Source: Sapria himalayana (lineage: Eukaryota > Streptophyta > Magnoliopsida > Malpighiales > Rafflesiaceae). Taken from it: a stretch of DNA of 64,000 bases. Under the pieces are notes generated by a model. That model saw only the letters and a list, made by a program, of their open reading frames with translations, searched no databases and was not told where the DNA came from. Both the position numbers and the translations under genes were made by a program. Location: NCBI GenBank assembly GCA_029783825.1, contig JAREIK010001332.1:1335314-1399313 (forward strand), in the 5' to 3' direction. Shown here piece by piece: positions 33,781 through 44,133 of this stretch. Within the stretch, counting starts at the first letter, position 1, and every line of letters begins with the position of its first letter.

Positions 33781-35600
33781 TAGAAAGTCATGATATTTCT
33801 CATGTCTTGACTTGATTACATGATTAACAAGCCTATTGAGAAGTAATAGTAGTCATTCTTGATCGTAACTCTACAAAATAAGTAGTGACAATCTTTATGT
33901 GCTGGGACTCTACCACTGAGTTGCATTAATTTTTTACCATGCAACACAATTTTTATTGCCGTAAGATTTTCTGAAGTCACTCCATGCTATCTCTAAAATA
34001 CAATGATGGCCACAACTCATTTTTATGTCGTGACAACCAAATACCTTACTAGTACTAGAAGTAAGAGTATTTTCTATGTAGTGGTTTAATCAATACATAG
34101 CCAAAAATCACATAATACCAAGCAATCTTAAGTCTTAAAATTTTTATGTCACAATGATTTTGTGTTCTAAAGAATATTTGTATCAGTCATGACAATTCTA
34201 CCATCATGACTTTGTGATATAGAAGAAAAAATCTCTATCATATTATTTTTTCTATCTCAACTTTGTACTCTAGAGAATTATGTTCTCAGTCATAGCCTTC
34301 TCATCATCACTATTATGTGTTTCAAAAAGTATATACATCAGACATGTCCATTCTTATCATTATTACTTTACATTCTAGAAAGTATTTATCTTAGTTGTAT
34401 CATTCCTGTCACTATGACTTTGAGCTCTAGAGTAGAATTACCTTAGTCAAGACATTCTTCCCACTGAGACCATGAGGTCCAAAGAAGAAATACCAAAGTC
34501 ATGGCATTTCTTTGCCACCATAACTTTTGTGCTCCAGAGAAGATTCAACAATATGAAAAAAATCACGACTTCAACCCAACACAATGACTTATAACAAACA
34601 TTCACATGGAATCTCAATGTATAAAATAAAGTCTTAGAGTTTTTCACAAAAAAAGAAGAGGGGGAATTAGATTTCTAGCCCATGAACATGCAAAACCCTA
34701 AATACCATGACTTCCAACCACCAATTAGTAGCAAATTCAAGGTGAACATAAGCAAAAATTAGTTGAGATTAGGTTTTGAGATGTAGACACTCACTTTAGT
34801 CATCATTGGGATTCCTAGATTCTATGAGATACCACATCAAGTATCTCACATGAATTTTTCCCCAATGTTAGGTAAATTTAGATCTATGGTTGGTTTATTA
34901 TACAAACATTATGATGAAGTAATTATATTAATATTTATTTTTATAGTAATAATGTGGTTTGAATTGTTAATGGATGCAGATGCTATTTAGAACTAAAATT
35001 TCGGATTTTATTATATCATAGGTTTATGCGAATTAGCCAAGATGTTTATGATAATATGTAAGACATGAAATACACTCATGGGGTATAATATGAAGGAAGT
35101 GATAACTCTACTAATCATATCACATGATATAAACTAATGCATAGAAACCTGAGATTGATGTAATTTTAATTGATGCAAGTATGATGCTCATAAAGTTAAA
35201 AGCATAAATATATTTATGATCGATCCATTGTGCAGATTCTAGAAAAACCAACTTTCAAGGGATATGGGATTATGTAGAATGTATAGCCTAAAAGTTTTAC
35301 CATAATATGAGAATAGTTTGTTGGCCATAACGGCTAGTGAAGTTCATAAATTACCATGATCACATGGTGTTGAACAAGATTTTCAGAATGAGATAACAAG
35401 CTATATTATACAATGCAAACTTCACATTTTTTTAATTGATAGATATATCCAATTTGAATGGTAAAGATTGATGATATATGGTGTAGAAAATTATTGTAAG
35501 CAAATGGGAAGTGGTTGAAACTTTATAGATAACATTCACTCATGACAAAGATGAATTACATATTCTTTCTTTTTGTATGTCTAGTTTCATTTCTTTGTAT
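33781..35600 (+). repeat. Gypsy LTR-like repeat in plus orientation
   Basis: Matches, reversed, the LTR at 26930-28520. For example, 34800-34870 (CACATCAAGTATCTCACATGA) corresponds to 27700-27740. The block around 35095-35140 (GTGATAACTCTACTAATCATATCACATGATATAAACTAATGCA) corresponds to 27420-27470. It follows the 3'-LTR-type signature at 33545. The right boundary is uncertain and no primer site was found. The open frame at 34447-34647 is LTR sequence. Confidence 0.5.
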
Positions 35601-37075
35601 ATGAAACAAGAAAAAAATTACTAGAATAATTAAGAAAGAATGGAATGAACAAAGAAAAAAAATGAATGGTCGTATTGTATTTCATCTTCATTTGGATAGC
35701 AATACGGTTTGAATATTTATATGTGAATTTATTTGGTATAGAAAAATAAAATATTTAGAATATGTTGATTTTTTTCTGATTTAATGAATTTTGGATGCCA
35801 TGGAAAACTTGCCATTGTAATGACAAATTTGAAAAGAAATTATAATATAAAAAGAAGTATTTTGCATATACTATAAAAGTTTAAAACTAGTTACAAAAAA
35901 TAAAAGTTTTCTAAATGATGGACAAATTTTGTGATAATTCTCTATATGTGCGAACTACCACAAATTCACCTCTTTGTATTGTTCAATCCAATTTGACAAA
36001 AATTAAAGTCTTGAGGCATGTAGTTATTAATCTTAATTCTCATACATCCGTTAAAATAGAAATATTGACTCATGCAGCAAACCTTTTTCAATGATGACTA
36101 TCATTCGAGAAAATTCTAATATTAATTCCTTAATGATTTTAGAGTTTTTGAGACATGCTCAGTAATATTTGATGAAATTAGTATATGTAAGAAGTATATT
36201 TTGGAATAGTAATTCCTTGAATATTTTATTACCATCACAATGATTTAATTCTTATGCAAACCATAACCTCAATGAATATTTTATCATTGATGTATTTATT
36301 TTATTTTTGATAAGATGGTAGATAGATTGGATAAATAATGAGTAGATGTTTTCATTAAGATTCTCATGTATCCTAGCATCAATGAAAATTCAAAGAACTT
36401 GAAAATAAATTATATTCTTAAAAGTGGTGAAGAAACTAGTCTAGTGGTGGTAAAATCTAGATATTTTTTGAGAAGACAGTTACATTGATATTTGTTGTTA
36501 GTGGATTATATTATATGCTCCCATATTTATCTTTACCAACGTATTATACAACAAATTGTGCATATCCTAAAGGAACATTTGTTTGTATAGCTGAGTGATA
36601 TTAGTTTTGCTATGAAATCTTATTATGATTTTTCTATTTTAATTTAAGTAGAATGTGCATGTGAGAAAGTTGTAGTAACCAACTAAGTATTATTTGTTAT
36701 TTCCAAGATTTTGTGCACTATTTCAAACTATTATTATTTTTCTAGTGATACTAAAGCATGAGGAAGAGACCTACATGGTATAAAAGTATAAAGTCTTAAA
36801 GATGATAATACACATCTTCAAGGAGTGAGGCTACTTTGAGTTACACTACTTTTTCTTGAGCTATGGAACATACTTATGTAACTTCATCAGGTTTGTAATA
36901 CAATGTCATGCATGTACTATATTTTTATTTGGGTAATTTTTTTTTCCTTAATGCTTGTTTAAAAAATAATGGAGACCAAGTTAAATTTGTTGAGAAGAGG
37001 AAGGATAGAAAGATGATTATATCATTGTGTGATTTGATCTCATGATGTATTTTATTTTTTATTTATTCCATATGT
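35601..37075. other. Unassigned AT-rich sequence
   Basis: I find no terminal repeats, protein motifs or RNA gene here. Short open stretches on either strand are below what chance allows in this composition. Position between retroelement debris and the short hAT derivative suggests decayed retroelement, but this is not shown by the sequence. Confidence 0.4.
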
Positions 37076-37083
37076 ATTGCAAG

Positions 37084-37568
37084 TAGAGGTGTCAAACGGG
37101 CCGGCCCAGCACGGCACGGCCCGTTTTTCACGTGCCCAGCCGTGCTGCCGTGCCGTGCCGGGCACGGCACGGTTTTTTAAATTCGGGCACGGCACGGCCC
37201 GTGGGCACGGCAAGGCCGTGCCGTGCCGTGCCGGCCCGCTCGGGCACGAGCGCACGGCAAGGCAGGGCAGGCGGGGCGGGGCGGGTCTGTTTGGACCTGA
37301 CCCGCGGTCTTTTTACCGGGGGCGGGGCCCGGTTGGGTCACGAGTCACGACTCAGGCACGCGGGCCGGCGTGCCGTGCCAAGGCACGAGCCGTGCCGGGC
37401 CAGGCACGGCTAGGCTCGTGCCGGGCACGGCCCGGCACGTGGTTTGTTCGGCCGGGCCCGGCACGGGCCCGGGCACGTTTTTTTATCGTGCCGGGCCGGC
37501 CCAGGCATGGCCGAACCGTGCCGTGCCTCGTGCCGGGCCGGGCCGGCCCGGCCCGTTTGACACCTCTA
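37084..37568 (-). mobile_element. Short non-autonomous hAT (deletion derivative), perfect TSD
   Basis: A 485-bp element with termini TAGAGGTGTCAAACGGGCCG (37084) and its perfect complement ending 37568. Identical 8-bp duplications, ATTGCAAG, flank it at 37076-37083 and 37569-37576. Its left part (to about 37285) matches the reverse complement of 32665-32810, the 3' end of the 29-kb element, with some extra repeats. Its right part matches the reverse complement of 29122-29460, the 5' end. It is therefore the same subfamily with the whole interior deleted, inserted in minus orientation. It has no coding capacity; the GC-driven frames at 37052-37696 are artefacts. Confidence 0.95.
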
Positions 37569-37576
37569 ATTGCAAG

Positions 37577-37690
37577 CCTAACAAAAAGGAAAAAAAATAA
37601 GAAAAAAGAATGATTGAAAAGAAAAAAAGCAAACAAAAATAAAGAAAAAGAAAAAAAAATATATAAAAGTAGAAAAAAAGGGGAATTCAA
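37577..37690. repeat. Polypurine AAAAG-rich tract
   Basis: About 110 bases of almost uninterrupted purine (A-runs separated by single G or GG), followed by a T-rich run at about 37700-37717. Such tracts occur in the 3' internal part of Athila-type elements, but nothing else here confirms that. Confidence 0.6.
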
Positions 37691-37840
37691 CATCAATCTA
37701 ATTTTATTTTTTTTTTGCTATGGACTAGTAATGTGTAAGCTTAGAAGATTTATAACTACTAAGTGTATAATTTAGTGTGATTTTTTCTTGACATAACCAA
37801 TTTTTTGTGTATTAACTATTCCTAGTTAACTTAATTTTAA

Positions 37841-39797
37841 GGGGGAATTATGTTTTGGGGTGTTTACCTAGAAATTTTTAACATTTAGAAACTAAACTTT
37901 TGATATTTCTAAAAAAGTCGCAAAACTAAAAATACATTAAAAATAAGGGCATCCAAATTCGTAAGTCCTAAACAACCCTCGCCCCTCTCTCCTACCCCTT
38001 GCGCTCATCCCTAGCCCTCACCACTCGCCCACACCTTCGACCCTATCCCTTGCTCATGCCCTCGCCCGCACCCTCGTCCACGCCATCGCCCCTCACTCTC
38101 ACCCCTTACCCTCACCGACGCCATCACCCCTCGCCCTAACCCATGCCCTTAGTCCTCACCGTAGCCCATCTCCCCTCACATGTATGCCCTCACATCTTGC
38201 CCTTCTATCCCTGCCCCTCTCTCCCCACTCATCTCCACGAGCTCCTTCGTGGAACTCTAGCAAGCTCGACTGGAGCTCGATGGAACTCCACAAGCTCCAC
38301 AAGAAAGCTCTTCGAGTTCTAGTGAACCCCTTCGTGGCACTAGTGAACTCCTTCGTGGAGCTCGTGAGCTCCACGTTAAGCTCTTAGAGTTCCATTGAGC
38401 TCCACGTTGGAGCTCCAGTGAGCTCCTCCATCGAGTTCACTAGAGCTCGACGGAGCTCTATGAAAGAGCTCACTGAGCTCCGACGAGCTCCACAAAGGAG
38501 ATCACTGAGCTCTTGGAGCTTACTGAGCTCTTGGAGCTTACTGAGCTCTTGGAGCTCAGTCGTGGAGCCTAACGGAGCTCCTCGAGCTCCACCGCGAGCT
38601 CGCTGGAGCTCTACAGAGCTCCTTGAGCTCCACCTCAAGCTCGATCGATCTTCTCGAGCTCCTTGAAAAAGCTCACTAGAGCTCCTCGAGCTCCATCGTG
38701 GAGCTCACTAAAGTTTGACGAGCTCCTTCTTGGAGCTCGTGGAGTTCTGTCGAGCTCCACGATGGAATTCCAGGAGCTCCAGTGAGTTCCGTCATGGAGC
38801 TCGATGAGCTCTTTCGTGGAGCTCCGTCGATCTCTAGCAAGCTCAACATAGAGGTCACTAGAGCTCAATGGAACTCCACGAGGGAGCTCATCAAGCTCTA
38901 GTAAGCTCCACGATCGAGCTCACTGGAGTTCGATGATCTCCTTCGTGGAGCTCGTGGAGTTACGTCGAGCTCCACAATGGAGCTCGATGAGGTCTAGTGA
39001 GCTTCTTCGTGGAGCTCAACGGACCTCATCGAGCTCAAGTGAGCTCCACTTCGAGCTAGACAGAGCTCCAAGAAAGAGCACATCAAGCTCCGTCGAGTTC
39101 CATCAAGGAGCTCACTAGAGCTCCTCGAGCTCCATTGCGGAGCTCAGCGTAACTTTACAAGCTCCTCAAAGGAGCTCGATGAGCTCCAGTGAGCTTGAAG
39201 TGGAGCTCACTGGCGCTTGTTGAGTTCCATCATGGAGCTCACAAAGGATCTCACTGGAGCTCATTGAGCTCCACGAAGTAGCTAATTGAGCTCCACGAAG
39301 GTGCTCGCCAAGCTCCAGTGAGCTCCACTATTGAGCTTACTGGAGCTCGATGAGCTCCTTCTTGAAGCTCGTGGAGATCCATTGAGCTCCACTATGGAGC
39401 TCCATGTCGAGCTCACTGGAGCTCAATGAAGGAGGTCATGGAGATGGGTGGAGGAAAACAGGTGGGGAAAGAGGGATGGAAAGAGGAATGGGGAGAGAGG
39501 GATGGGAAGAGAGGGGCACGAGGTGTGAGGAGAGAGTGGTTTAGAGGTGAGGGCAGATAGGTAAGGAGAGATAGGCGAGGGCAAGGGACGAGAGCAGGGG
39601 CAAGGGCTTGGGTGAAGGCGTGGGCAAGGGTGAGGGGCGAGGGGCAGGGGAGTGAGGTGAGGGTAGTTTAGGACTTACAAATTTAGGTGCCTTTATTTTT
39701 TAGTTATTTTTAGTTTTGTGACTTTTTTAAAAATATCAAAAGTTTAGTTTCTAAATGTTAAAAATTTATGGGAAAACACCCCAAACATAATTCCCCC
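37841..39797. mobile_element. Long-TIR (Mutator-like or foldback) element 1
   Basis: A 1957-bp element whose first and last roughly 150 bases are inverted repeats. GGGGGAATTATG opens it and CATAATTCCCCC closes it; by eye the arms are close to 90% alike. Flanking 9-mers TAATTTTAA (37832-37840) and TAATTTTTA (39798-39806) agree at 8 of 9 positions. A 9-bp duplication with long arms points to a non-autonomous Mutator-like element. Inside the arms lie C-rich and G-rich hexamer-like sequence in inverted arrangement (37980-38210 and 39430-39665), and between them a dense GAGCTC ladder. It has no coding capacity. Confidence 0.85.
38220..39430. repeat. GAGCTC palindromic-hexamer ladder (element 1)
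   Basis: The self-complementary hexamer GAGCTC (or a one-base variant such as GAGTTC or AAGCTC) recurs every 9-20 bases for 1.2 kb. It is separated by spacers of the types CACGAAG, CATGGAG, CAGTGA, CATCGA. Locally it becomes a true tandem: an 18-bp unit, ACTGAGCTCTTGGAGCTT, is repeated about three times near 38504-38560. Because hexamer and spacers are near-palindromic, both strands read alike. Open frames rich in Ser, Leu, Glu and Arg (38156-39118) are translations of the repeat. Confidence 0.9.
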
Positions 39798-39806
39798 TAA
39801 TTTTTA

Positions 39807-40342
39807 TGTTAAGCATGTTGATTGTATTATATATATTTTTGGAGTATTTTGACTTTTGAAAAGATCTTTGAAGATTGTAAAAGCACAATGATTTGTTGTA
39901 GAACTAGAAGGCATGAAAATCAAGCTAGAAAGAATTTTACAAGATCTTTCAAAATTTACGAAGGTTCTATGAACTTGGATTGAATATACCATATCTATTA
40001 AGCAAAAGACTATAATATTTTGCAAATACTTTCTAAGTTCTAGAGGTAGTGTCATCTGGTTAGAAGGCTTTGTCTACTTTGAATCACTATGAATTTTGAA
40101 ATACCATGCTATTTATTTTGACTCGAAGACTTTAGTGGTTCATTAGTACTTATTAAATTTTAGAAACAACTTTAGTTGTGCAGAATACTACATCAATAAA
40201 TTAGCACTTAGGAAATTCAAAAGATCATACGTGATGGGTTGTAGCCTTCACTAATTCACAAGTACTAAACTACTCAACACACCTAGCAATCACTAAATTT
40301 TCTGACTACTTTATACTTTTTTGACTTTTTGCTTTAGCAAAG
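39807..40342. other. Spacer between the two long-TIR elements
   Basis: AT-rich sequence. It shows no repeat shared with the flanking elements. The open frame at 39804-40055 on the minus strand has no recognisable motif. Confidence 0.4.
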
Positions 40343-40509
40343 GAGTTGAAAGGGAGAATTATGTTTTGGGGTGCTCCCCCATAAATATTTAAGAATTTGA
40401 AACTTATCTTTTTAAGTTTTAAAAAAATTCACCAAAATCTTAAAATATTTAAATTTTTTACACTCTATTGCTTTTATCCTAAACTACCATTGCCCTCTCC
40501 CATTGGCCC

Positions 40510-41250
40510 TCGCTCTCTCCCATCGAGTTCGATGGATCTTGTCCACGAGCTCCATCAATCTCTTAGAGATGGTGGTCGTGCTCCTAGAGCTTGATTGAGA
40601 GCTCCTTCAAGCTCTAGGAGATTAGCGCCATCCTTTATTAAGATCCTAGAGCTCCATCGAGCCCCTGGAGCTCGAATGATGAGCTCGATATAGCACTCAG
40701 TCGAGCTCAGTTGAGATCCAGGATCTCAACCGAGAGGTCCGTCAAAACCTTGGAGCTTGACAACGAGCTCGATGGAGCTCGATGGAGCTCGATGGAGCTC
40801 GATGGAGCTCGACGTCAAGCTCTTTCGAGCTTGATGGAGCTCGATCGAGAGCAACATCGAGCTCCTGGAGCTCGACGATGAGCTCGATGGAGCTTTCGGC
40901 CAAGCTCTAGGAGCTTGTCGTAGAGCTCCATGAGCTTGACCGAGAGCAATGTCAAGCTTTTGGAGCTCTGTGCCGAGCTCCAGGAGCTCGGCCCTTTGAG
41001 CTCCAGAAGCTTGACCTAGAGCAACGTCAAGCTCCAAGAGCTCGACCGAGAGCAACATTGAGCTCCTAGAGCTCAACGACGAGCTCGACGGAGGTCTCGG
41101 TCGAGCTCCAAAAGCTCATCGTCTAGCTCCTTCAAGCTCTAGGAGCTCGGCATTGAGCTCATTCGAGCTCCATCGAGCTCTATGACGAGTTCAATGGAGC
41201 TATCGAATGAGCTCTAGGAGCTTGACTGAAAGCTCAATGACGACTCCAAG
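40510..41250. repeat. GAGCTC ladder (element 2), with a 10-bp-period block
   Basis: Same type of ladder as in element 1 but with different spacers (CCTGGA, GACGAC, GATGGA). At 40765-40810 five GAGCTC copies occur at an exact 10-bp period with spacer GATG. Open frames on the minus strand (40726-41076) are repeat translations. Confidence 0.9.
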
Positions 41251-41329
41251 AAGGAGCTCATGGAGATGGGCGGAGGGAGAGGGGTGGAAAGATAGGGGCG
41301 AGAGGTGAGGGCAGAAGGGCTAGAAAAGA

Positions 41330-41630
41330 TGGGCAAGGGCGAGGGGTTAGGGCATGGGCGAGGACGAGGGACGAGGGCGTGGGTGAGGGCGAGGGACAAG
41401 GGCATGGGTGAGGGTGTGGACGAGGGCGTGGGTGAGGGAGTGGGCGAGGGCGAGGGCGAGGGACGAGGGCATGGGCGAGGGCGTGGACGAGGGCGTGGGC
41501 GAGGGCGTGGGCGAGGGTGAGGGACGAGGGCGTTGGGCGTGGGCGTGGGCGAGGGCGAGGGCATGGGCAAGGGCGTGGGCGAGGGGCGGGCGAGGGGCGG
41601 GCGAGGGGCGGGCGTGGGGCGAGGGAGAAG
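41330..41630. repeat. G-rich hexamer minisatellite (GGGCGA / GGGCGT)
   Basis: An array of GGGCGA, GGGCGT, GGGTGA and GGGACGA units on the plus strand. The translation is an Arg/Gly or Pro/Arg dipeptide run in several frames (41214-41689), which should not be taken as a gene. Strong strand asymmetry of G could favour R-loops or quadruplexes; that is inference from composition. Confidence 0.9.
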
Positions 41631-41775
41631 GTAGTTTAGGACTTATGAATTTGGGTGCACTAAGTTTAAATTTATTTTTAGTTTTATGACTTTTTTTAAA
41701 ATATCAAAATTTTAGTTTCTAAATCTTAAACATTTATTGGGAAACATCCCAAAACATAATTCTCCCGAGTTGAAA

Positions 41776-42159
41776 TGCACGTGATGATGCCAAAATAATA
41801 AAATGAAAGGTAAATCTTGCTTTTTGAACCACTCATCATTGTTTATGATAAGAGTTTATTTTCAAAATTCATTCAGTATGAAAAGGTATATTGCTCAATA
41901 TGTGAAAACAAATGTCTTAATTATTAACATGTGAAACAAGAGCACCAAAAGTCTACTAAATTAATTTAGTTATTATTGATGCCATAATTTAAAGGGGGAT
42001 ATGGTTCAATGAATTTTAAGTTAGGTTTGTCAAAATTAAGAAAATGGGATAATACTATATAGGTAATTGTTGTTGTTAAATAAAATAAACTCATTTGATT
42101 CTAAAAAGAAAGTCTTATCCAATTGAATTATTGGAAAAAAATATATGTGAAATAGATTG
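41776..42159. other. Unassigned sequence upstream of the chromovirus relic
   Basis: AT-rich sequence, probably part of the same old gypsy element as the following integrase relic, but no motif could be read in it. Confidence 0.35.
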
Positions 42160-42720
42160 TAAAATTTCATGAAGTTCCAACACATATTGTTGAGTCAAAT
42201 ATGACCATAAGAAATGTTTTGCATCCCCAATTTTATGGTCAAATCAAAAGGATGAATTGAATTATAAATATTAAAATCTTTTATATATTGATATGAAAAT
42301 GTGAAATAAGACAATAGGATCACATATTAGTTTAATAAAGAACCAAAATGCTTGAAACTATTCATAATGGAATAGTGAGGTTAGAGGAGAAAAGAATTGA
42401 GCCACAAGCACAATAAATCAATTGAGATATTAGCAAGAATTTGTTATCAAGCATATAACCTAATTTATTTCCCACTATATCAAGAATCTACAACATCTTT
42501 CAAATTTCTATGTTAAAAAAATGCATTAAAAATCCTTCTTATAAGCTAAAAGAACCAATGTAGATCAATGATGATCTCATGTATAAAGAAAGATCTATTG
42601 AAATCCTAGACTAGACTACAAAGTAAAACATTTGTAGAATAGAAAATTTTTTCATCAAATTTTTTAGGAAAATTACATTGTACATGAAGCAATGTTGGTA
42701 AAAGTAGTTGACAAGAAAAA
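42160..42720 (+). pseudogene. Chromovirus-type gypsy integrase 3' relic
   Basis: Plus-strand relic of the distal integrase of a Ty3/gypsy chromovirus. Near 42215-42250 the reading LHPQFYGQIKRMN resembles the conserved FHPQTDGQSERxN motif. About 250 bases later come stretches resembling the region before the chromodomain (SNFYVKKMH for FHVSMLRKY), and near 42650-42700 a piece resembling the VLWxNHxVEEATW end. Stops are frequent and no terminal repeats were assigned. Distinct from the Athila-type element at 21-23 kb. Confidence 0.55.
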
Positions 42721-43121
42721 ATAATATTCACAGTTATTTGGGATGTAAATCTTTGAGGGGGACGTACTTAAAAGTAGTATAAGTGTATAACTGCAAAAGT
42801 AAAACCCACAATATTTATAGATATAATACTAGATATGAGCAAGATCCACCTCACCATCTAGGCCCAAAGTCTAAAACATTGTGGTGTTGTCTCTGGATGT
42901 ATGAGAAATGATTATGATTGGAAATAATATAAGATGAGGCAAAGTAAATGAACTCTCTGAAAACTAATTGTTGTAAACCTATGTCAATATCATCTTGATT
43001 GCAACCAGGATCACTTCACCCAAATGGTGTAAACCTATGGAATCCTAAAGTATGTTCTCTTTAATATATGAGTTATTTATATGTCAAACAAATCTCAAGC
43101 AAAACTATTTTTTAAAAAAAT

Positions 43122-43173
43122 ATGATGCCCAATCATCCAAAAAAAAAATGATGCCCAATCATCCAAAAAATAT
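43122..43173. repeat. 26-bp direct duplication
   Basis: ATGATGCCCAATCATCC plus an A-run occurs at 43122 and again at 43148, a clean two-copy tandem consistent with replication slippage. Confidence 0.85.
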
Positions 43174-44113
43174 ATGAGTTAAAATCATGACATCAATCGC
43201 AGCAAAAAATAAACTACAATCATATGGCATAATAATTATATAAACCTCTCATTTAAAATTCATCACAATAAAAAAAGTAATTCAATTAGTATTATTATAG
43301 ACGATGCTATCAATTCAAACATAGAAGTGTCATCATCCTCAACATCCCTAACTTCTTGTTTTTGTTATTATGTACCTCTAATGTGTAATAGAACTCATTA
43401 TTTTCATTAAAATCATTTATTAAGGAATTATAATAAGCTTCAACAAGCAAGATAGAATTAATTGATTTCATTCAAATATCATTTCTATAAGTAAACAGTC
43501 TATCTTTTATCATTATCAGCAAATACAACTACATAGACTTTACAAATCTTCATCTTTATCCTCATCTTTCTCATCATTTTCATCAAAATAAACTACATAT
43601 GTTAGGCTCATAAGTTAAAACATAAAATTCATCAAAAATACTACTAAATTTTCTAAAATAAATTTCAATATTAGTTGATAAATATGAAAAATACATGTTC
43701 ATGATATACATTTTTAATTAAATATATAATAAAGATAAATAAAAAATCAAGTAGGTTCTTTTAGAAATGTTGACATTTCAAAAGAAAATTGTAATGATTC
43801 AATCATTTTATTGTACTTGCTATTTTAAGTAAAAAAAACAAATACGTTTTTTTTAATATTATTATTATTTGCATTAAAGAAGTAGTGAGATGAACACTCT
43901 ATAACACTTATTGTAAGTGAGGTATCACTAATGTTAGGGAAAACCAAAGCTTGAATACCAAAAACTAAGTAACAAAACTTTTCCCATTACTAAAAATCTA
44001 GTTAATTAATTATGATGATTCAAAATTAAATTTTATGATATTTCTTTTTTTTAAGTTTTACTGAAAATAGCATAGTTAAAAACTAATAAATAAACATACA
44101 CATATACACGAAT

Positions 44114-44133
44114 TGTGTGTGTGTGTGTGTGTG
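44114..44133. repeat. (TG)n microsatellite
   Basis: About ten TG units. No functional association is visible. Confidence 0.9.

Larger units (their letters stand above)
40352..41766. mobile_element. Long-TIR (Mutator-like or foldback) element 2, perfect TSD
   Basis: A second, 1415-bp member of the family. It opens GGGAGAATTATGTTTTGGGG and closes with CATAATTCTCCC, and identical 9-bp duplications, GAGTTGAAA, flank it at 40343-40351 and 41767-41775. Its right arm (41635-41766) is very similar to that of element 1; its left arm is more diverged. The interior again has a GAGCTC ladder (40510-41250) followed by a long GGGCGA/GGGCGT hexamer array (41330-41630). The perfect 9-bp duplication settles the boundaries and supports Mutator-like transposition. 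Confidence 0.9.

Noticed and set aside
38156..39118. Open frames encoding Ser/Leu/Glu/Arg-rich repeats
   Set aside because: They are translations of the GAGCTC ladder in several frames on both strands.
38220..39430. CRISPR-like array (short repeats with spacers)
   Set aside because: The repeat is a degenerate 6-bp palindrome with irregular, related spacers inside a TIR transposon in plant DNA; there are no long identical repeats and no cas genes.
41214..41689. Pro/Arg or Gly/Arg dipeptide-repeat proteins
   Set aside because: They are translations of the GGGCGN hexamer array; all frames are open because of the repeat.
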